Position numbers and translations under genes: made by a program
Notes under the pieces: generated by a model
What the model was told of the DNA's origin: nothing
Databases searched by the model: none
Seen by the model: the letters and a program-made list of their open reading frames with translations, nothing else
Assembly (NCBI RefSeq): GCF_003217475.1
Contig: NZ_QJSP01000004.1
Coordinates: forward strand, 341,882-405,881
Reading direction: 5' to 3'
Source: Williamsia limnetica
Lineage (GTDB): Bacteria > Actinomycetota > Actinomycetes > Mycobacteriales > Mycobacteriaceae
DNA: 64,000 nt
Shown here: positions 15,959 through 26,036 of the stretch, in pieces
Position numbering within the stretch: the first letter of the stretch is position 1
Layout: each line of letters starts with the position of its first letter

Positions 15959-17023
15959 TCAGTTGATCGACTTCTCCAGCACCGGCCACGAGTTGCGGAT
16001 GTCGTCGCGCCAGTAGTCCCAGGAGTGGGTGCCGCGGTCCTTCAGGTCGTAGGTCGCAGGGATGCCGAGCGAGTCGAGGCGATTCTTGAGGTTGTGGGTG
16101 CACTGATTGGTGGCGGCCTCGATCACCCCGCCGACGGTCAGCTGGGCGATCAACTGGCTGACTTCACCGTCGACGTTGTCGGCCTCGAGATGGTCGTACT
16201 CACCGGGCAGTCCGGATGCGTTGGCGATGTAGAGCGCCGTGCCGCGTAACCCGGCGGCGTGGATGTAGGGATCGTTGGCCTCCCAGGCCGGGTCATCCGG
16301 CTTGCCCCACATGTTCTCGGGGTTACCACCGAAGTTCGCGACTGTGATCCACACATAGGCCCGCCCCAACGGATCGCTCGTCTGCGCACATCCGCTGAAC
16401 GACGCCACCCCCTCGTAGAGGTCTGGACTCTTGATCGACAGTGCCAAGACGGACGTCGCCGACATGGACAGGCCGACGATCGCGTTCTTGCCCGTCGTGT
16501 TCAGGGTCGAATCGACGATCGGGGGCAGTTCCTCGGTGAGGAAGGTGGCCCACTTGTTGCGCCCGAGTTCAGGATCGTCTTTCTGCCAGTCGGTGAAGTA
16601 GCTGGAGTCGCCGCCGACCGTCGCGACCACGTTGACGTCTTTGGTCGCGTAGAACTCGGCGGCGTCGGCCCAGTCGAGTACCCCGTTCTCCGGCTCGGCG
16701 CCGCCCACGCCGTCGAGGACGTACAGCGTCGGTCTCGGTTCGTCGCCAGGCGCGATGAGCAACTTCAGTGCGATGTTCTTGCCCATCGCAGCGGAGTAGA
16801 CCTCGGCGTCCGCCGTGCGGCCCTCGCCGAGGGTCAGACTCACCAGATGTGAGCCGTCGGGGGCAGTGACCGCGGCACCGGGGTCGGCGTCGCCCGACGC
16901 GATCGCCGCGGGCGTGGTCGCGAGGATCAGAGCGGCGGCCAGGCCGCCGATGAGAAGTTTCGGACTGCGGCGCGTTCGAGTGGCTGGATTCTTCATGGGA
17001 GTCCCAAGTCGTCGGATGGTCAT
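15959..17023 (-). CDS. Secreted esterase of the antigen 85 / mycolyltransferase family
   Basis: The 354-residue protein has an N-terminal signal peptide (basic residues to about 22, hydrophobic 23-42, cleavage probably after IAS) and an alpha/beta-hydrolase domain of the antigen 85 family. The nucleophile is S186 in GLSMSATS and the catalytic His is H333 in HSWDYW, both in family-typical context. Relatives transfer mycolic acids between trehalose and the arabinogalactan of the cell envelope; some are plain esterases. I chose ATG 17023 because it overlaps the upstream lipase stop by 4 bases (ATGA), suggesting coupling; ATG 16996 is the shorter alternative. Confidence 0.85.
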   Translation of the reverse strand: MTIRRLGTPMKNPATRTRRSPKLLIGGLAAALILATTPAAIASGDADPGAAVTAPDGSHLVSLTLGEGRTADAEVYSAAMGKNIALKLLIAPGDEPRPTLYVLDGVGGAEPENGVLDWADAAEFYATKDVNVVATVGGDSSYFTDWQKDDPELGRNKWATFLTEELPPIVDSTLNTTGKNAIVGLSMSATSVLALSIKSPDLYEGVASFSGCAQTSDPLGRAYVWITVANFGGNPENMWGKPDDPAWEANDPYIHAAGLRGTALYIANASGLPGEYDHLEADNVDGEVSQLIAQLTVGGVIEAATNQCTHNLKNRLDSLGIPATYDLKDRGTHSWDYWRDDIRNSWPVLEKSIN

Positions 17024-17910
17024 GGACACGGCGCCGGATGGAGCGTCGAATGGTCGGGATCGAGGCCGGTCAGGATGAGCCACAGAGCACGCGGCGACGT
17101 GGTCAGGGCCATGTGGTCGACGGACAGGTGCGGGCAACCGTCTTGGACCCACACATTGCGAACCGCCGGGCCAGGGGTCAGGAAGGCGGAGTCGGCGGGC
17201 GTGATGATCTCGTCGCCGCGCGTTGCGATCGCCAGGTAATCGATGCCCGGGAGGGTGTCGCCGCCGGCGTTGAGTTGCTGCAGGAACGGTGAACCCGCCA
17301 TCTGCTGCGCGTACGCCGGACCGACAACAGCAGCAATGGCCTCATTTGCAGGCAAACCCATGGCGGCGGCGTCGTCGCGCAGTACCTTGTTGTTCCCGAA
17401 CGTTGTTCCCTGATTGGTTCCACCCACGGTGACGAGGGTGTGCACCGCGTTGTTCGACGGATCGGACACGTCCGTACCGCCGTCGAAGCGGAGATACTGG
17501 CGTGCGGTGAGGGCACCCATCGAGTGGCCGACGATGTCGACCTGCTCGGCACCAGTGGCCGTGCGCACCCGGTCGACGAACACGGATAGGACGCGCGATG
17601 ACGTCTCGATGTCTGTCCCGCCTGCGACATCCAGCAGATTCTCCGAACTGCCGGGCCGGTGCTTGCCGTAGTCGAGGGCGAATACGCAGTACCCCTGGCC
17701 TGTCAACGTCTCCGTGAGCGTCTCCCAGGTGGCTGACATCCCAGCGCCGTTGCCATGGACCAGTACCACCGGACGGGGATGGCTGTCGGACGGCTGACAC
17801 GACCAGTCATTGATGCCGGACGGGGCCGCGGCTGCGCTCGCGCACATCAGCCAGCACACGGCGATGACCGGCAGTACCACCGCCGGCACGGCACCGCGCG
17901 AGAACCTCAT
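17020..17910 (-). CDS. Secreted lipase/esterase (alpha/beta hydrolase)
   Basis: The 296-residue protein has a signal peptide (residues 1-29, ending ASAAAA) and an alpha/beta-hydrolase domain with VLVHGNGAG at 49-57 for the oxyanion hole and S130 in GHSMGA. It resembles the secreted triacylglycerol lipase/esterase group of actinobacteria, with cysteines suited to disulfides. ATG 17910 was chosen for the signal peptide and AAGGGG upstream; an in-frame start at 17949 lacks a ribosome site. It is the first gene of a coupled pair with the mycolyltransferase-like gene, so both probably act in the envelope. Confidence 0.87.
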   Translation of the reverse strand: MRFSRGAVPAVVLPVIAVCWLMCASAAAAPSGINDWSCQPSDSHPRPVVLVHGNGAGMSATWETLTETLTGQGYCVFALDYGKHRPGSSENLLDVAGGTDIETSSRVLSVFVDRVRTATGAEQVDIVGHSMGALTARQYLRFDGGTDVSDPSNNAVHTLVTVGGTNQGTTFGNNKVLRDDAAAMGLPANEAIAAVVGPAYAQQMAGSPFLQQLNAGGDTLPGIDYLAIATRGDEIITPADSAFLTPGPAVRNVWVQDGCPHLSVDHMALTTSPRALWLILTGLDPDHSTLHPAPCP

Positions 17911-18067
17911 CAATTGCCCCTTGGTCCACCCCGACTGCCGCATCCGCATCCGCGCGGCGTACGTGAAGGAATATCACAGGTCCGTGATCCATGGGCCATC
18001 TCCAGACCTTTCTGGGAGACTTCAGGCACCGGTGGGCGCTGCATTGCCCACCACCAGGAGGCACTTC

Positions 18068-19474
18068 GTGAACATCCAGGCGGCTCACCTCGACCGATTG
18101 GCAGCAGAGGTGCCCGGGTCGGTCCATCTGCCGGACACGGCGGTCTATACCGAAACCCTTGGGCGCGTGTTTTTTCCGGATGCCTCGCGAAGGCATCCCG
18201 CGTGTGTGGTGACACCGGCGACAACCGCTGACGTCGTCGCCGTGATGCGCGTGGCGGATGAATGCGGCTTACGTGTCACTGCCCGCGGTGGCGGGTTGAG
18301 CTCGAATTGCGTTGCCGACGGCGCGGTTCTGCTCGACCTGTCGAGGCACATGAATTCGGCACGTCGAGAGGATGACCAGGTGGTGGTCGCGGGCGGCGCC
18401 ACGGTGGGAGCCATGCTGGAGGCACTCGACCCTGTCGGCCGGGTCGTTCCCGTCGGGATCGCCGAGCATGCCGGCTTCGGTCTGATCGCCAGGGGCGGCG
18501 TCGGATACTTCACCCGTGACCTCGGGCTTACCCTCGACCACCTCGTCGAGGTCGAGATGGTGCTTACCTCGGGCCGTGTTGTTCGTTTGTCTAACAACAG
18601 TACTGGCGACGAAGCCGACCTGTGGTGGGCCGTACGCGGATGTGCGCCCCCGTTCGGCGTCATCACCTCTGCGACGCTGCGTACCCACGAGGCCGGCCCC
18701 ATGTGGGTGGACCGGATGGTGATCGGGCTCGACGCGCTGCCGACATACTTCCGGGTTGCTCCCGCGGTGCCGCGGAACACCATGATGGGCGCCGTCCTGG
18801 GGTACAGCGATCTGGTACCCGGCGTGCCGATATTCTTCGTCTACACAACCTGTTCCAGCCAGGATCCGTCCGATATCGCGATAAGCCGTTCGGCAGCAAC
18901 GCAAGTGGAATCGGCTTCCCGATCGCACCACTACCGGTCCGAGATGACGGGCCGGTATCTCGCCGGACTACCGCAATACACTCCGCCTGGCTCGGGTGGC
19001 GCCGAACCTGCGCCGCTCGCACTACCGCAGCCCGGGGACCCGCGGGGGTCCTTCTTCGGCAAAGCAGTGTTCGTCGGACCCACCCTGGACGACGACGTCG
19101 CCGAGGCGCTGACGAAACAGGTCGAGGCGGCGCCTACACCGTTCTGCCGCATCGACTTCCAGCAAACTGGCGGTGCACTCGCCGATATCGGCGACACCGA
19201 CACCGCGTTCTGGGGCAGGGGCAGTGAGTGGAACATCCCCCTGAACGCCATCTGGGACGATCCGGCAGACGGGCCCGCGTGTATGGCGTGGGCCAGAGAC
19301 ACCCTGGCGGTGCTGACCGACCACACGACCGGGGTGTACAGCGTGGAAGTACGACCAGGTTTCGCGGAAACCGAGTCCGAACTCGTGGCAGCGTTCGGCG
19401 GAAATCTGCAGCGGCTGCGAGCGCTGCGTGCCATCCACGATCCGACCGGGGTGCTCTCGACGTACCCGCTTTAG
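18068..19474 (+). CDS. FAD-binding (BBE/PCMH-type) oxidoreductase
   Basis: The 468-residue protein has an N-terminal PCMH-type FAD-binding domain. ACVVTPATTADVVAVMRVA lies at about 40-58, and the FAD loop TARGGGLSSNCVADGAVLLDL follows as the equivalent of the usual RGGGHS motif. A C-terminal BBE-like segment ends in HDPTGVLSTYP. Such enzymes oxidise sugars, alcohols or amines with FAD. The His that is often covalently linked to FAD is replaced by Leu-Ser, so flavin is probably non-covalent. The GTG at 18068 has AGGAGG at 18056-18061. There is no signal peptide. The substrate is unknown. Confidence 0.82.
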   Translation: MNIQAAHLDRLAAEVPGSVHLPDTAVYTETLGRVFFPDASRRHPACVVTPATTADVVAVMRVADECGLRVTARGGGLSSNCVADGAVLLDLSRHMNSARREDDQVVVAGGATVGAMLEALDPVGRVVPVGIAEHAGFGLIARGGVGYFTRDLGLTLDHLVEVEMVLTSGRVVRLSNNSTGDEADLWWAVRGCAPPFGVITSATLRTHEAGPMWVDRMVIGLDALPTYFRVAPAVPRNTMMGAVLGYSDLVPGVPIFFVYTTCSSQDPSDIAISRSAATQVESASRSHHYRSEMTGRYLAGLPQYTPPGSGGAEPAPLALPQPGDPRGSFFGKAVFVGPTLDDDVAEALTKQVEAAPTPFCRIDFQQTGGALADIGDTDTAFWGRGSEWNIPLNAIWDDPADGPACMAWARDTLAVLTDHTTGVYSVEVRPGFAETESELVAAFGGNLQRLRALRAIHDPTGVLSTYPL

Positions 19475-19481
19475 CCCGGCC

Positions 19482-21410
19482 TCAACCGATGTGGACCCGC
19501 GGCCTGTTCGCAACCGTCGGTTCGGCCCGGCGCAACACCTCACGGGTCACCGGTGCCACCTCGCCCATCCCGATGAACAGAAACCGCAGCAGGTTCAGCA
19601 GCGGATTACCTTCGGACCACTCGAAATACACATTCGGGTTGGTGCCGGTCTCATCACGGATGCGCAGCATGATCGCCGCAATCGAGTTCGCGACGGCCGG
19701 ACTGTCCACCCACAGCACCCGGTGACGTCCACGTAGGCGGCCGTGCACGAGCAGATCGGTGGCGAACTCTGACGAATCGGTCACGTTGACCTCGAGAAAG
19801 ATGATGTGGGCCTCGGGGCCGAGCCTGCTGTCCGCCCGCTGTTGCGCCGCCTTGTCGGCATACTCCTCTATGTCGAAGGGATGCGGGTCGTGCGCGACGA
19901 TCTCGACCGGGCCCCACGTTGCTGCCTCGTTGATGAATTCCGTTGCTGTCTCGTCGAACTGGAGCGAGGTGGCGCGCAATTCGAAAGCTCGGTTGATCCT
20001 CGACAGCAGGGACACCACCAGGATGGCGCCGATGAAGAACGAGGCGACCTGGACGCCTTCGGGACGTTCGACGATGTTGACGATGGTGGTGTACGCGAAA
20101 ATCGCGGCGACGACACCGAACATCCACGTTCTCGACCGGTGATGGTGGGCGTGCGCAGACATGGTGACCGCGATGGTGGCCGAGGTGATGAGGACCAGGA
20201 CGCCGGTGGCGTAGGCGCTGCTCTGGGCGTCCACGCTCGCCTTGAAGTAGACGGTGACGAAGACGGCGATCAGACCGAACACCAGGACCAGCGGTCGCAC
20301 CGCGCGCGCCCACTCCGGGGCCATTCCGAAGCGGGGCAGGTAGCGGGGCACGAGATTGAGCAGTCCGGCCAGTGCAGATGCGCCTGCGAACCAGAGGATC
20401 GCGATGGTGCTCAGGTCGTAGATCGTGCCGAACACATTGCCGAGGTTCTCGTGGGCCAGGTACGCCAGGGCCCGCCCGTTGGCTTCGCCGCCCGCCTCGA
20501 ACTCCTTCTGCGGAATCAAGATCGTGGTCACGATCGACGAGGTGATGAGGAAGCCGCACATGATCAGCGCCGCGGTTGTCAGGAGGCGGCGCACCCCGCG
20601 GATCCGGCCGCGGGGGTTCTCTTCGGTGTCACCGGGATCGCCCTCGATCTGGGGCATCACCGCGACTCCGGTCTCGAATCCGGACAAACCCAGCGCCAGC
20701 TTGGGAAACACGATGAGCGCGATGGCGATCATCATCCAAGGGTTGCTGTGTTCGGTGGTGAGGGCTGATCGCCACTCGGTGATCAGGTGGGTGTTCTGGG
20801 CGATCTCCCAGAAGCTGTCGAGGATCACGACGAAGTTGAGGGTCAGGAACACCGTGACCAGGCCGACCGCGATGCCGATCGCATCGGTGAAACCTTTGAG
20901 GAACACCGCGGTGAGCAAAATCAACAGCACGATGGTGACGATCACCTGCTTGCCCGAGAGAAACGAGGGCGCAAAGGGATTGGCGATCACATGGGCAGAT
21001 GCGTCGGCGGTCGACAGCGTCATCGTGATCAAGAAGTCGGTGGCGGCGAACCCCAGCAACACCAGGATGAACAGCTTGCCGCCCCACTTCGGGAGATGGC
21101 TGGCCAGCATGGCGATCGAACCCTCGCCGTGTGGGCTCTCCCTGGCCACCCGGCGATAGACCGGCAGCGCCCCGAACAGGGTCAGCAGGACAAGGACGAG
21201 GGTCGCCAGCGGCGCGAGCAACCCGGCGGCAAGGGCCGCGATGGCGGGCTGATAGCCGAGCGTGGAGAAATAGTCGACGCCCGTGAGGCACATGACCTTC
21301 CACCAGGAGTGTTTGTGCTCCTCGCGAGTGGGCTTGCGTAGCGGTCCGAGCTGGCCGGCCGGCTCTTCCGTGATGTCACTCAGGAGCCAGGCCTTCAGTC
21401 TGTGCCGCAT
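19482..21410 (-). CDS. APC-superfamily permease with cytosolic C-terminal domain
   Basis: The protein of about 642 residues has roughly 12 membrane helices, starting with [20 protein letters not shown], an APC-type first helix with the unwound Gly region. A soluble tail of about 170 residues follows (from [18 protein letters not shown]). Many actinobacteria carry such proteins annotated as amino acid permeases; the substrate is unproven and cation transport is possible. It lies downstream of the lactate dehydrogenase gene, but a -10 TAGATT overlapping that gene's stop suggests its own leaderless promoter. ATG 21410 fits it; GTG 21416 is the alternative start. Confidence 0.8.
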   Translation of the reverse strand: MRHRLKAWLLSDITEEPAGQLGPLRKPTREEHKHSWWKVMCLTGVDYFSTLGYQPAIAALAAGLLAPLATLVLVLLTLFGALPVYRRVARESPHGEGSIAMLASHLPKWGGKLFILVLLGFAATDFLITMTLSTADASAHVIANPFAPSFLSGKQVIVTIVLLILLTAVFLKGFTDAIGIAVGLVTVFLTLNFVVILDSFWEIAQNTHLITEWRSALTTEHSNPWMMIAIALIVFPKLALGLSGFETGVAVMPQIEGDPGDTEENPRGRIRGVRRLLTTAALIMCGFLITSSIVTTILIPQKEFEAGGEANGRALAYLAHENLGNVFGTIYDLSTIAILWFAGASALAGLLNLVPRYLPRFGMAPEWARAVRPLVLVFGLIAVFVTVYFKASVDAQSSAYATGVLVLITSATIAVTMSAHAHHHRSRTWMFGVVAAIFAYTTIVNIVERPEGVQVASFFIGAILVVSLLSRINRAFELRATSLQFDETATEFINEAATWGPVEIVAHDPHPFDIEEYADKAAQQRADSRLGPEAHIIFLEVNVTDSSEFATDLLVHGRLRGRHRVLWVDSPAVANSIAAIMLRIRDETGTNPNVYFEWSEGNPLLNLLRFLFIGMGEVAPVTREVLRRAEPTVANRPRVHIG

Positions 21411-21416
21411 GAGCAC

Positions 21417-21422
21417 AATCTA
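21417..21422 (-). promoter_or_regulatory. -10 element (TAGATT) of the APC permease gene, overlapping the lldD stop
   Basis: TAGATT ends 6 bases before ATG 21410, the spacing seen in leaderless promoters of this window. Its TAG is also the stop codon of the upstream lactate dehydrogenase gene. Confidence 0.4.
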
Positions 21423-22676
21423 TGGGGTCGGCGACAACGACGTGTGAATTCGCGGCGCCAGCCGTACCAGCTGGGTGACGTGTTGCGGGCCCAGCTCTTC
21501 GAGGGCGTTGACCCCGAGCAGGCGCATGGTCCGCGCGACCTGCTCGCCGACGATCTCGATCATGCGGTTCACGCCGTCCTCACCGCCGGCCATCAATCCG
21601 TACAGATAGGCGCGGCCGAGCAGGGTGAAGCGGGCGCCGAGGGCGATGGCGGCGACGATGTCGGCGCCGGACATGATGCCGGTGTCGAGGTGCACCTCGT
21701 ACTCGCTGCCCACCTCGCGGACGATCTCGGGCAGCAGATGGAACGGGATGGGTGCCCGGTCGAGTTGGCGTCCACCATGATTGGACAGGATGATCCCGTC
21801 CACGCCCACCTCGGCGACCTTCTTCGCATCGTCGAGGCTCTGGATGCCCTTGACCACCACCTTGCCGGGCCACTGATCGCGGATCCAGCGCAGGTCGTCG
21901 AAGTCGACGGTGGGGTCGAACATCGTGTCCAGCAGTTCGCCGACGGTCCCGGACCAGCGGTCCAGCGAGGCGAAGGAGAGCGGTTCGGTGGTCAAGAAGT
22001 CGTACCACCACCAGGGGCGCGGGATCGCGTTGGCGACGGTGGCCAGCGTCAGTTGCGGTGGTATCGAGAAGCCGTTTCGCTTGTCGCGCAGACGGGCCCC
22101 GGCGACCGGGACATCGACGGTCACCAACAGTGTGTCGAAGCCGGCTTTTGCGGCGCGGTCGACGAGAGCCATGGACCGATCGCGGTCCTTCCACATGTAG
22201 AGCTGAAACCAGTTGCGACCATCGGGGTTCGCGGCCTTGACGTCCTCGATGCCGGTCGTGCCCATCGTCGACAGCGAGAACGGGATCCCGTGTGCGGCAG
22301 CCGCGTGGGCTCCCGCGATCTCGCCCTCGGTCTGCATCATCCGCGTGAACCCGGTCGGGGCGATCCCGAACGGCAGAGCGACCGGCGCGCCGAGGACGTC
22401 CCAGCCGGTCGACACCTCGGCGACATTCCGCAGGATCGACGGATTGAACTGGATGTCCTCGAACGCCTGCCGCGCGCGGCCGAGTGAGATCTCCGCCTCG
22501 GCGGCACCCTCGGTGTAGTCGAAGGCGGCCTTCGGGGTCCGGCGTCGGGCGATGCGGCGCAGGTCGTACACGGTCTGCGCCTTCGCGAGCCGGTTCGCCT
22601 TGAAGTCGAGGCTCGGCTTCTTGAACTGCATGAGCGGCGCGAGATCGTGGACTTTGGGGAGTCGGCGCTGGGGCAT
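21420..22676 (-). CDS. lldD: L-lactate dehydrogenase, FMN-dependent (LldD2 type)
   Basis: The 418-residue protein is an FMN-dependent alpha-hydroxy-acid dehydrogenase. Its N-terminus ([15 protein letters not shown]) and whole length follow mycobacterial LldD2. The active-site segment [14 protein letters not shown] holds the catalytic His and the substrate-binding Arg, and [18 protein letters not shown] forms the FMN phosphate loop. It oxidises L-lactate to pyruvate and feeds electrons to the quinone pool at the membrane. ATG 22676 has GAAGGAAA upstream; an in-frame start at 22709 has no ribosome site. No lldR-type regulator is adjacent. Confidence 0.93.
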   Translation of the reverse strand: MPQRRLPKVHDLAPLMQFKKPSLDFKANRLAKAQTVYDLRRIARRRTPKAAFDYTEGAAEAEISLGRARQAFEDIQFNPSILRNVAEVSTGWDVLGAPVALPFGIAPTGFTRMMQTEGEIAGAHAAAAHGIPFSLSTMGTTGIEDVKAANPDGRNWFQLYMWKDRDRSMALVDRAAKAGFDTLLVTVDVPVAGARLRDKRNGFSIPPQLTLATVANAIPRPWWWYDFLTTEPLSFASLDRWSGTVGELLDTMFDPTVDFDDLRWIRDQWPGKVVVKGIQSLDDAKKVAEVGVDGIILSNHGGRQLDRAPIPFHLLPEIVREVGSEYEVHLDTGIMSGADIVAAIALGARFTLLGRAYLYGLMAGGEDGVNRMIEIVGEQVARTMRLLGVNALEELGPQHVTQLVRLAPRIHTSLSPTP

Positions 22677-22739
22677 CGCGTTTCCTTCGATCGGGTGTGG
22701 TCTGATCACACTAGTTTTCGCGTCGAAGGAGTCGCAGGC

Positions 22740-23285
22740 TCATGCGGGCAGCACAGCGCGGACCGTCTCCTCTATCGCGCGGAGGGTGACGGCGTCCGTG
22801 ATCAACCCGTCCGGCCCGATCAGCTCACTGGTCACCGGAATATGGCGGCAGGCATCGTCGACGACGACGGCCTGGACATAGCCGAGGACCGTGGCGAGCG
22901 TGGCGTGGGCACCCTCGCCCCTGCGTGCATCCGGGGCGACTTTCACCCACGCGACGGGTTTGCCGGTCAGTTCGTTCCCGCCCACCGTCCAGTCGAGCAA
23001 GTTCTTGAACGACCCCGGCAGTGTTCCCGCGTACTCCGGGCTGCAGAACAGCACAGCATCGGCGGCAGCGATCGCGGAGCGGAGCGCACTGACGGTTGCA
23101 GGGAGTGGCTCGTGATCGTCGTCTGGATTGAAGTGCGGCAGCATCGCGACGTCGAGTACGCCATCGACGATGAGTTCGCCCGATGCAAAGGACATGACAG
23201 TGCGGCAGAGCGCCGAGTTGGCCGATTCCGAACGCGTACTTCCGGAGATGACCAGTAGGCGTCCCGCCGCAGAGTCAGTGAGCAT
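22740..23285 (-). CDS. NAD(P)H-dependent FMN reductase
   Basis: The 181-residue protein has a flavodoxin-like fold. The FMN phosphate loop GSTRSESANSAL is at about 15-26 and SPEYAGTLPGSFKNLLDW, the conserved FMN_red motif, lies near residues 80-97. Relatives reduce FMN or quinones with NAD(P)H. It lies between lldD and msrA on the same strand, 6 bases past msrA, and may be part of a redox-stress operon with msrB and msrA. Confidence 0.88.
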   Translation of the reverse strand: MLTDSAAGRLLVISGSTRSESANSALCRTVMSFASGELIVDGVLDVAMLPHFNPDDDHEPLPATVSALRSAIAAADAVLFCSPEYAGTLPGSFKNLLDWTVGGNELTGKPVAWVKVAPDARRGEGAHATLATVLGYVQAVVVDDACRHIPVTSELIGPDGLITDAVTLRAIEETVRAVLPA

Positions 23286-23291
23286 TGAGTT

Positions 23292-23807
23292 CTAGCTGGT
23301 GGCGGCATCCGCGCGGTGCGGGAGCTTCCAGCCCGGGCGCACGAAGTGGCAGGTGTAGCCGTTCGGGATGCGCTGCAGGTAGTCCTGGTGCTCGGGCTCC
23401 GCCTCCCAGAAGGGGCCTTCCGGGACAACCTCGGTCACGACCTTGCCGGGCCACAGACCCGACGCATCGACGTCGGCGATGGTGTCGAGAGCGATCTGCT
23501 TCTGCTCGTCGTCGGTGTAGAAGATCGCCGAGCGGTAGCTGGCCCCGCGGTCGTTGCCCTGCCGGTTCTTGGTCGACGGGTCGTGGATCTGGAAGAAGAA
23601 CTCGAGGAGATCGCGGAAACTGGTCTGCTCCGGATCGAACTCGATCTCCAGGGCTTCGGCGTGGTTGCCGTGATCGCGGTAGGTGGCGTTCGGCTTGCTG
23701 TCGTCACCGGTGTACCCGACGCGGGTGGAGACGACACCGGGTTGCTTGCGAACGAGATCCTGGACGCCCCAGAAACAGCCGCCCGCGAGGATTGCCTTGT
23801 CGGTCAT
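23292..23807 (-). CDS. msrA: Peptide methionine-S-sulfoxide reductase
   Basis: The 171-residue protein begins with [13 protein letters not shown], where C11 is the catalytic cysteine of MsrA. The GYTGDD and [17 protein letters not shown] segments complete the family signature. It reduces S-methionine sulfoxide in proteins in the cytosol. The ATG directly abuts the msrB stop codon (TAG then ATG) and its ribosome site AGGAGG lies within msrB, so the two are one operon, together probably with the FMN reductase gene that follows 6 bases later. Confidence 0.95.
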   Translation of the reverse strand: MTDKAILAGGCFWGVQDLVRKQPGVVSTRVGYTGDDSKPNATYRDHGNHAEALEIEFDPEQTSFRDLLEFFFQIHDPSTKNRQGNDRGASYRSAIFYTDDEQKQIALDTIADVDASGLWPGKVVTEVVPEGPFWEAEPEHQDYLQRIPNGYTCHFVRPGWKLPHRADAATS

Positions 23808-24266
23808 CTACTTTGCCTCCTGGGTGTTGAAAAGCTCGACGTAGTCGCCGTAACCCTCGGCCTCGAGGTCGGCGACCTGGATGAACCGCAGGGCTGCGGA
23901 GTTGATGCAGTAACGCAGACCGCCCTGATCGACGGGTCCGTCGTTGAACACGTGACCGAGGTGGCTGTCGCCATGAGCGGACCGCACCTCGGTGCGGATC
24001 ATCCCGAACCCCTTGTCGGATTTCTCGACGACGTTCGCCGGGTCGATGGGGTGGGTGAAGCTCGGCCAGCCACATCCGCTGTCGAACTTCTTCGTCGACG
24101 TGAACAGGGGCTCTCCGGACACGATGTCGACGTAGAGACCGGCCTCGTGGTTGTCCCAGAACTCGTTACGGAAGGCGGGCTCGGTGGCCGACTTCTGGGT
24201 GACGGCGAACTGGTCCGGGGTCAGCCGGGCGATGGCGTCCGGGTCTTTACGGTATTGCTGCGACAC
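23808..24266 (-). CDS. msrB: Peptide methionine-R-sulfoxide reductase
   Basis: The 152-residue protein has SGCGWPSF at 63-70, [17 protein letters not shown] near 95-111 and RYCINSAAL, where C120 is catalytic. C65 in SGCGWP is the likely resolving cysteine. The CxxC zinc pairs of some MsrB proteins are absent, so this is the non-zinc form. It reduces R-methionine sulfoxide and complements MsrA, encoded directly downstream. The start is GTG at 24266 with AGGAGG upstream. Confidence 0.95.
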   Translation of the reverse strand: MSQQYRKDPDAIARLTPDQFAVTQKSATEPAFRNEFWDNHEAGLYVDIVSGEPLFTSTKKFDSGCGWPSFTHPIDPANVVEKSDKGFGMIRTEVRSAHGDSHLGHVFNDGPVDQGGLRYCINSAALRFIQVADLEAEGYGDYVELFNTQEAK

Positions 24267-24352
24267 GTGGGTCCTCCTCAGGATTCGTCACCGCTGGCTG
24301 CGGGACGCATTCGATGTGTACAACGACTCCCGGCGCTCTGGTGTTCCACAGC

Positions 24353-24739
24353 TCATCGAGACTGCAGACCCAGGATCGCGGCGAGCACGGAGAACACCGT
24401 GAGCAGCGAGATCAGGGCCCAGATGGGGAGCGGTCCCGGCATCGGTCCGCCGTCGCGCAGCGCGTTGGTGGTCTGGCGCCACCGCAATCCGCCTGCGATC
24501 GCCGTTGCCGTCCCGAAGGCGACGAGGCAGATGCCGAGAAGGTCGCGGGAGGTCTGCGTCGAGTAGTCGGGCAGCACGTGCATCACGGCCAGGCCGGCGG
24601 CGACCAGACCGAGCGCGGTTCGGAACCACGACAGCACGGTACGTTCGGCGGCGAGCGTGAAGCGCGCATCGACCGAGCCCGGAAGGGTGGTCGCGGGATC
24701 TGGCGCATCGTCCGAGGCAGGCACCCGCCAATCATCCAC
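24353..24739 (-). CDS. DUF202-family small membrane protein
   Basis: The 128-residue protein has the DUF202 signature LAAERTVLSWFRTALGLVAAG at about 29-49 and three hydrophobic segments, so it sits in the cytoplasmic membrane. YidH-like relatives have no settled function. It is divergent from an MFS transporter whose start is 37 bases away, and 86 bases downstream of it lies msrB on the same strand. Confidence 0.82.
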   Translation of the reverse strand: MDDWRVPASDDAPDPATTLPGSVDARFTLAAERTVLSWFRTALGLVAAGLAVMHVLPDYSTQTSRDLLGICLVAFGTATAIAGGLRWRQTTNALRDGGPMPGPLPIWALISLLTVFSVLAAILGLQSR

Positions 24740-24764
24740 GTCCGCGACCCGTTGGTCGACCCCC

Positions 24765-24770
24765 TACGAT
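24765..24770 (+). promoter_or_regulatory. -10 element (TACGAT) of the MFS transporter gene
   Basis: TACGAT ends 6 bases before the GTG at 24777, consistent with a leaderless transcript and deciding the start codon. Confidence 0.5.
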
Positions 24771-24776
24771 TGGTGT

Positions 24777-26021
24777 GTGCGCGCCTGGGTCGTCTGGACA
24801 ACGGGAGTGTTCGTCTACATCGTCGCCGTCCTCGATCGCACCACACTCGGGGTCTCCGGCCTCGACGCCGCAGATCGCTTCTCCGCATCCCCCAGCGTGC
24901 TGTCCTCTTTTGTGGTGCTGCAGGTCATCGTCTACGCGGCGATGCAGATCCCGGCGGGGCTGTTGCTCGATCGATTCGGTTCTCGGGCCATGATCGTTGC
25001 CGGTGCGCTGATCATGGCGTCCGGGCAGATGACCCTCGCGTTGACGGAGGAACTGCCACTCGCCATCGCGGCGCGGGCGCTCGTCGGGGTCGGCGACGCG
25101 TTCACGTTCATCTCGGTGCTGCGCCTCGTCCCTCGATGGTTCACCCCGAAGCGGGTGCCGCTGATCACCCAGCTGACCGGGATCACCGGTCAGCTCGGTC
25201 AGGTGTTGTCGGCCGTACCGTTCCTGGCGCTGCTGGACGCACGCGGCTGGACCACCGCATTCATCTCGGCTGCCGCGCTCGGCGTCCTGTCGGCGGTGCT
25301 CACCCTGGCGCTGGTGCGCAACGCTCCGCGCGGGACCGCTGTCATCGCGCAGAAGGTGTCGGTGCGGGGTTCGCTCGGCAACGTCAAGGCGGTCGCGAAA
25401 CGTCCCGGCACCCGACTCGGTTTCTTCGCGCACATGGGCACCCAGTTCTCGATCACGGTGTTCGCACTGATGTGGGGCATCCCGTATCTGACGACCGCTC
25501 AGGGCCTTTCGCCCGGTCTGGCCGGTGGGCTGCTGACGATCTCGGTGGTGGCAATCGTGCTGTCGGGCGTGGTCATCGGGCTGCTCACCGGCCGATTCCC
25601 CGCGCGCCGCTCGCGGTTGGTCCTGTTCATCATGGGTAGCAACGCGCTGATGTGGACGATCATCCTGCTGTTGCCGGGCCCGGCGCCGCTATGGCTGTTG
25701 ATCATGTTGGTCGTCGTCGTCTCGATCGGTGGCCCCGGTTCGGTGATCGGCTTCGACTTCGCGCGCACCTTCAATCCCAGCAGCATGCTCGGAACCGCTC
25801 AGGGCATGGTCAACATGGGCGGCTTCATCGCCTCGCTGCTCGTGATGCAGGCGATGGGCGTCATCATCGATGCGATGGGCGGCTACTCGTTCGAGAGCTT
25901 CCGGGTCGCCTGGACGGTGCAATATGCCGTCTGGATCGTCGCGACCATCGGGATCCTGGTGAATCGCAAGCGTGCTCGCCGAGAGATGGCAGAGGTCCGG
26001 CCGGCCACGGTCACGTCGTGA
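24777..26021 (+). CDS. MFS transporter
   Basis: The 414-residue protein has 12 predicted membrane helices. After the first helix it shows LDRTTLGVSGLDAADRF and between helices 2 and 3 the MFS motif GLLLDRFGSR. The second half repeats the pattern around TGRFPARRSR. It imports or exports an unknown small molecule. GTG 24777 fits the leaderless -10 and places the first helix (VWTTGVFVYIVAV) at the N-terminus; in-frame ATG 24657 would add a Ser/Arg-rich, non-membrane stretch overlapping the divergent gene. Confidence 0.87.
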   Translation: MRAWVVWTTGVFVYIVAVLDRTTLGVSGLDAADRFSASPSVLSSFVVLQVIVYAAMQIPAGLLLDRFGSRAMIVAGALIMASGQMTLALTEELPLAIAARALVGVGDAFTFISVLRLVPRWFTPKRVPLITQLTGITGQLGQVLSAVPFLALLDARGWTTAFISAAALGVLSAVLTLALVRNAPRGTAVIAQKVSVRGSLGNVKAVAKRPGTRLGFFAHMGTQFSITVFALMWGIPYLTTAQGLSPGLAGGLLTISVVAIVLSGVVIGLLTGRFPARRSRLVLFIMGSNALMWTIILLLPGPAPLWLLIMLVVVVSIGGPGSVIGFDFARTFNPSSMLGTAQGMVNMGGFIASLLVMQAMGVIIDAMGGYSFESFRVAWTVQYAVWIVATIGILVNRKRARREMAEVRPATVTS

Positions 26022-26036
26022 GTCACCTCGTGAGAG

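Noticed and set aside
17999..18019. Imperfect inverted repeat between the lipase and the FAD oxidoreductase genes
   Set aside because: The arms differ by an inserted base and there is no supporting context.
21402..22487. 361-codon frame on the plus strand
   Set aside because: It is antisense to lldD with no recognisable domain; lldD has full family similarity.
24657..24776. N-terminal extension of the MFS transporter
   Set aside because: The added residues are Ser/Arg-rich, overlap the divergent gene and lack a ribosome site; GTG 24777 has a leaderless -10.
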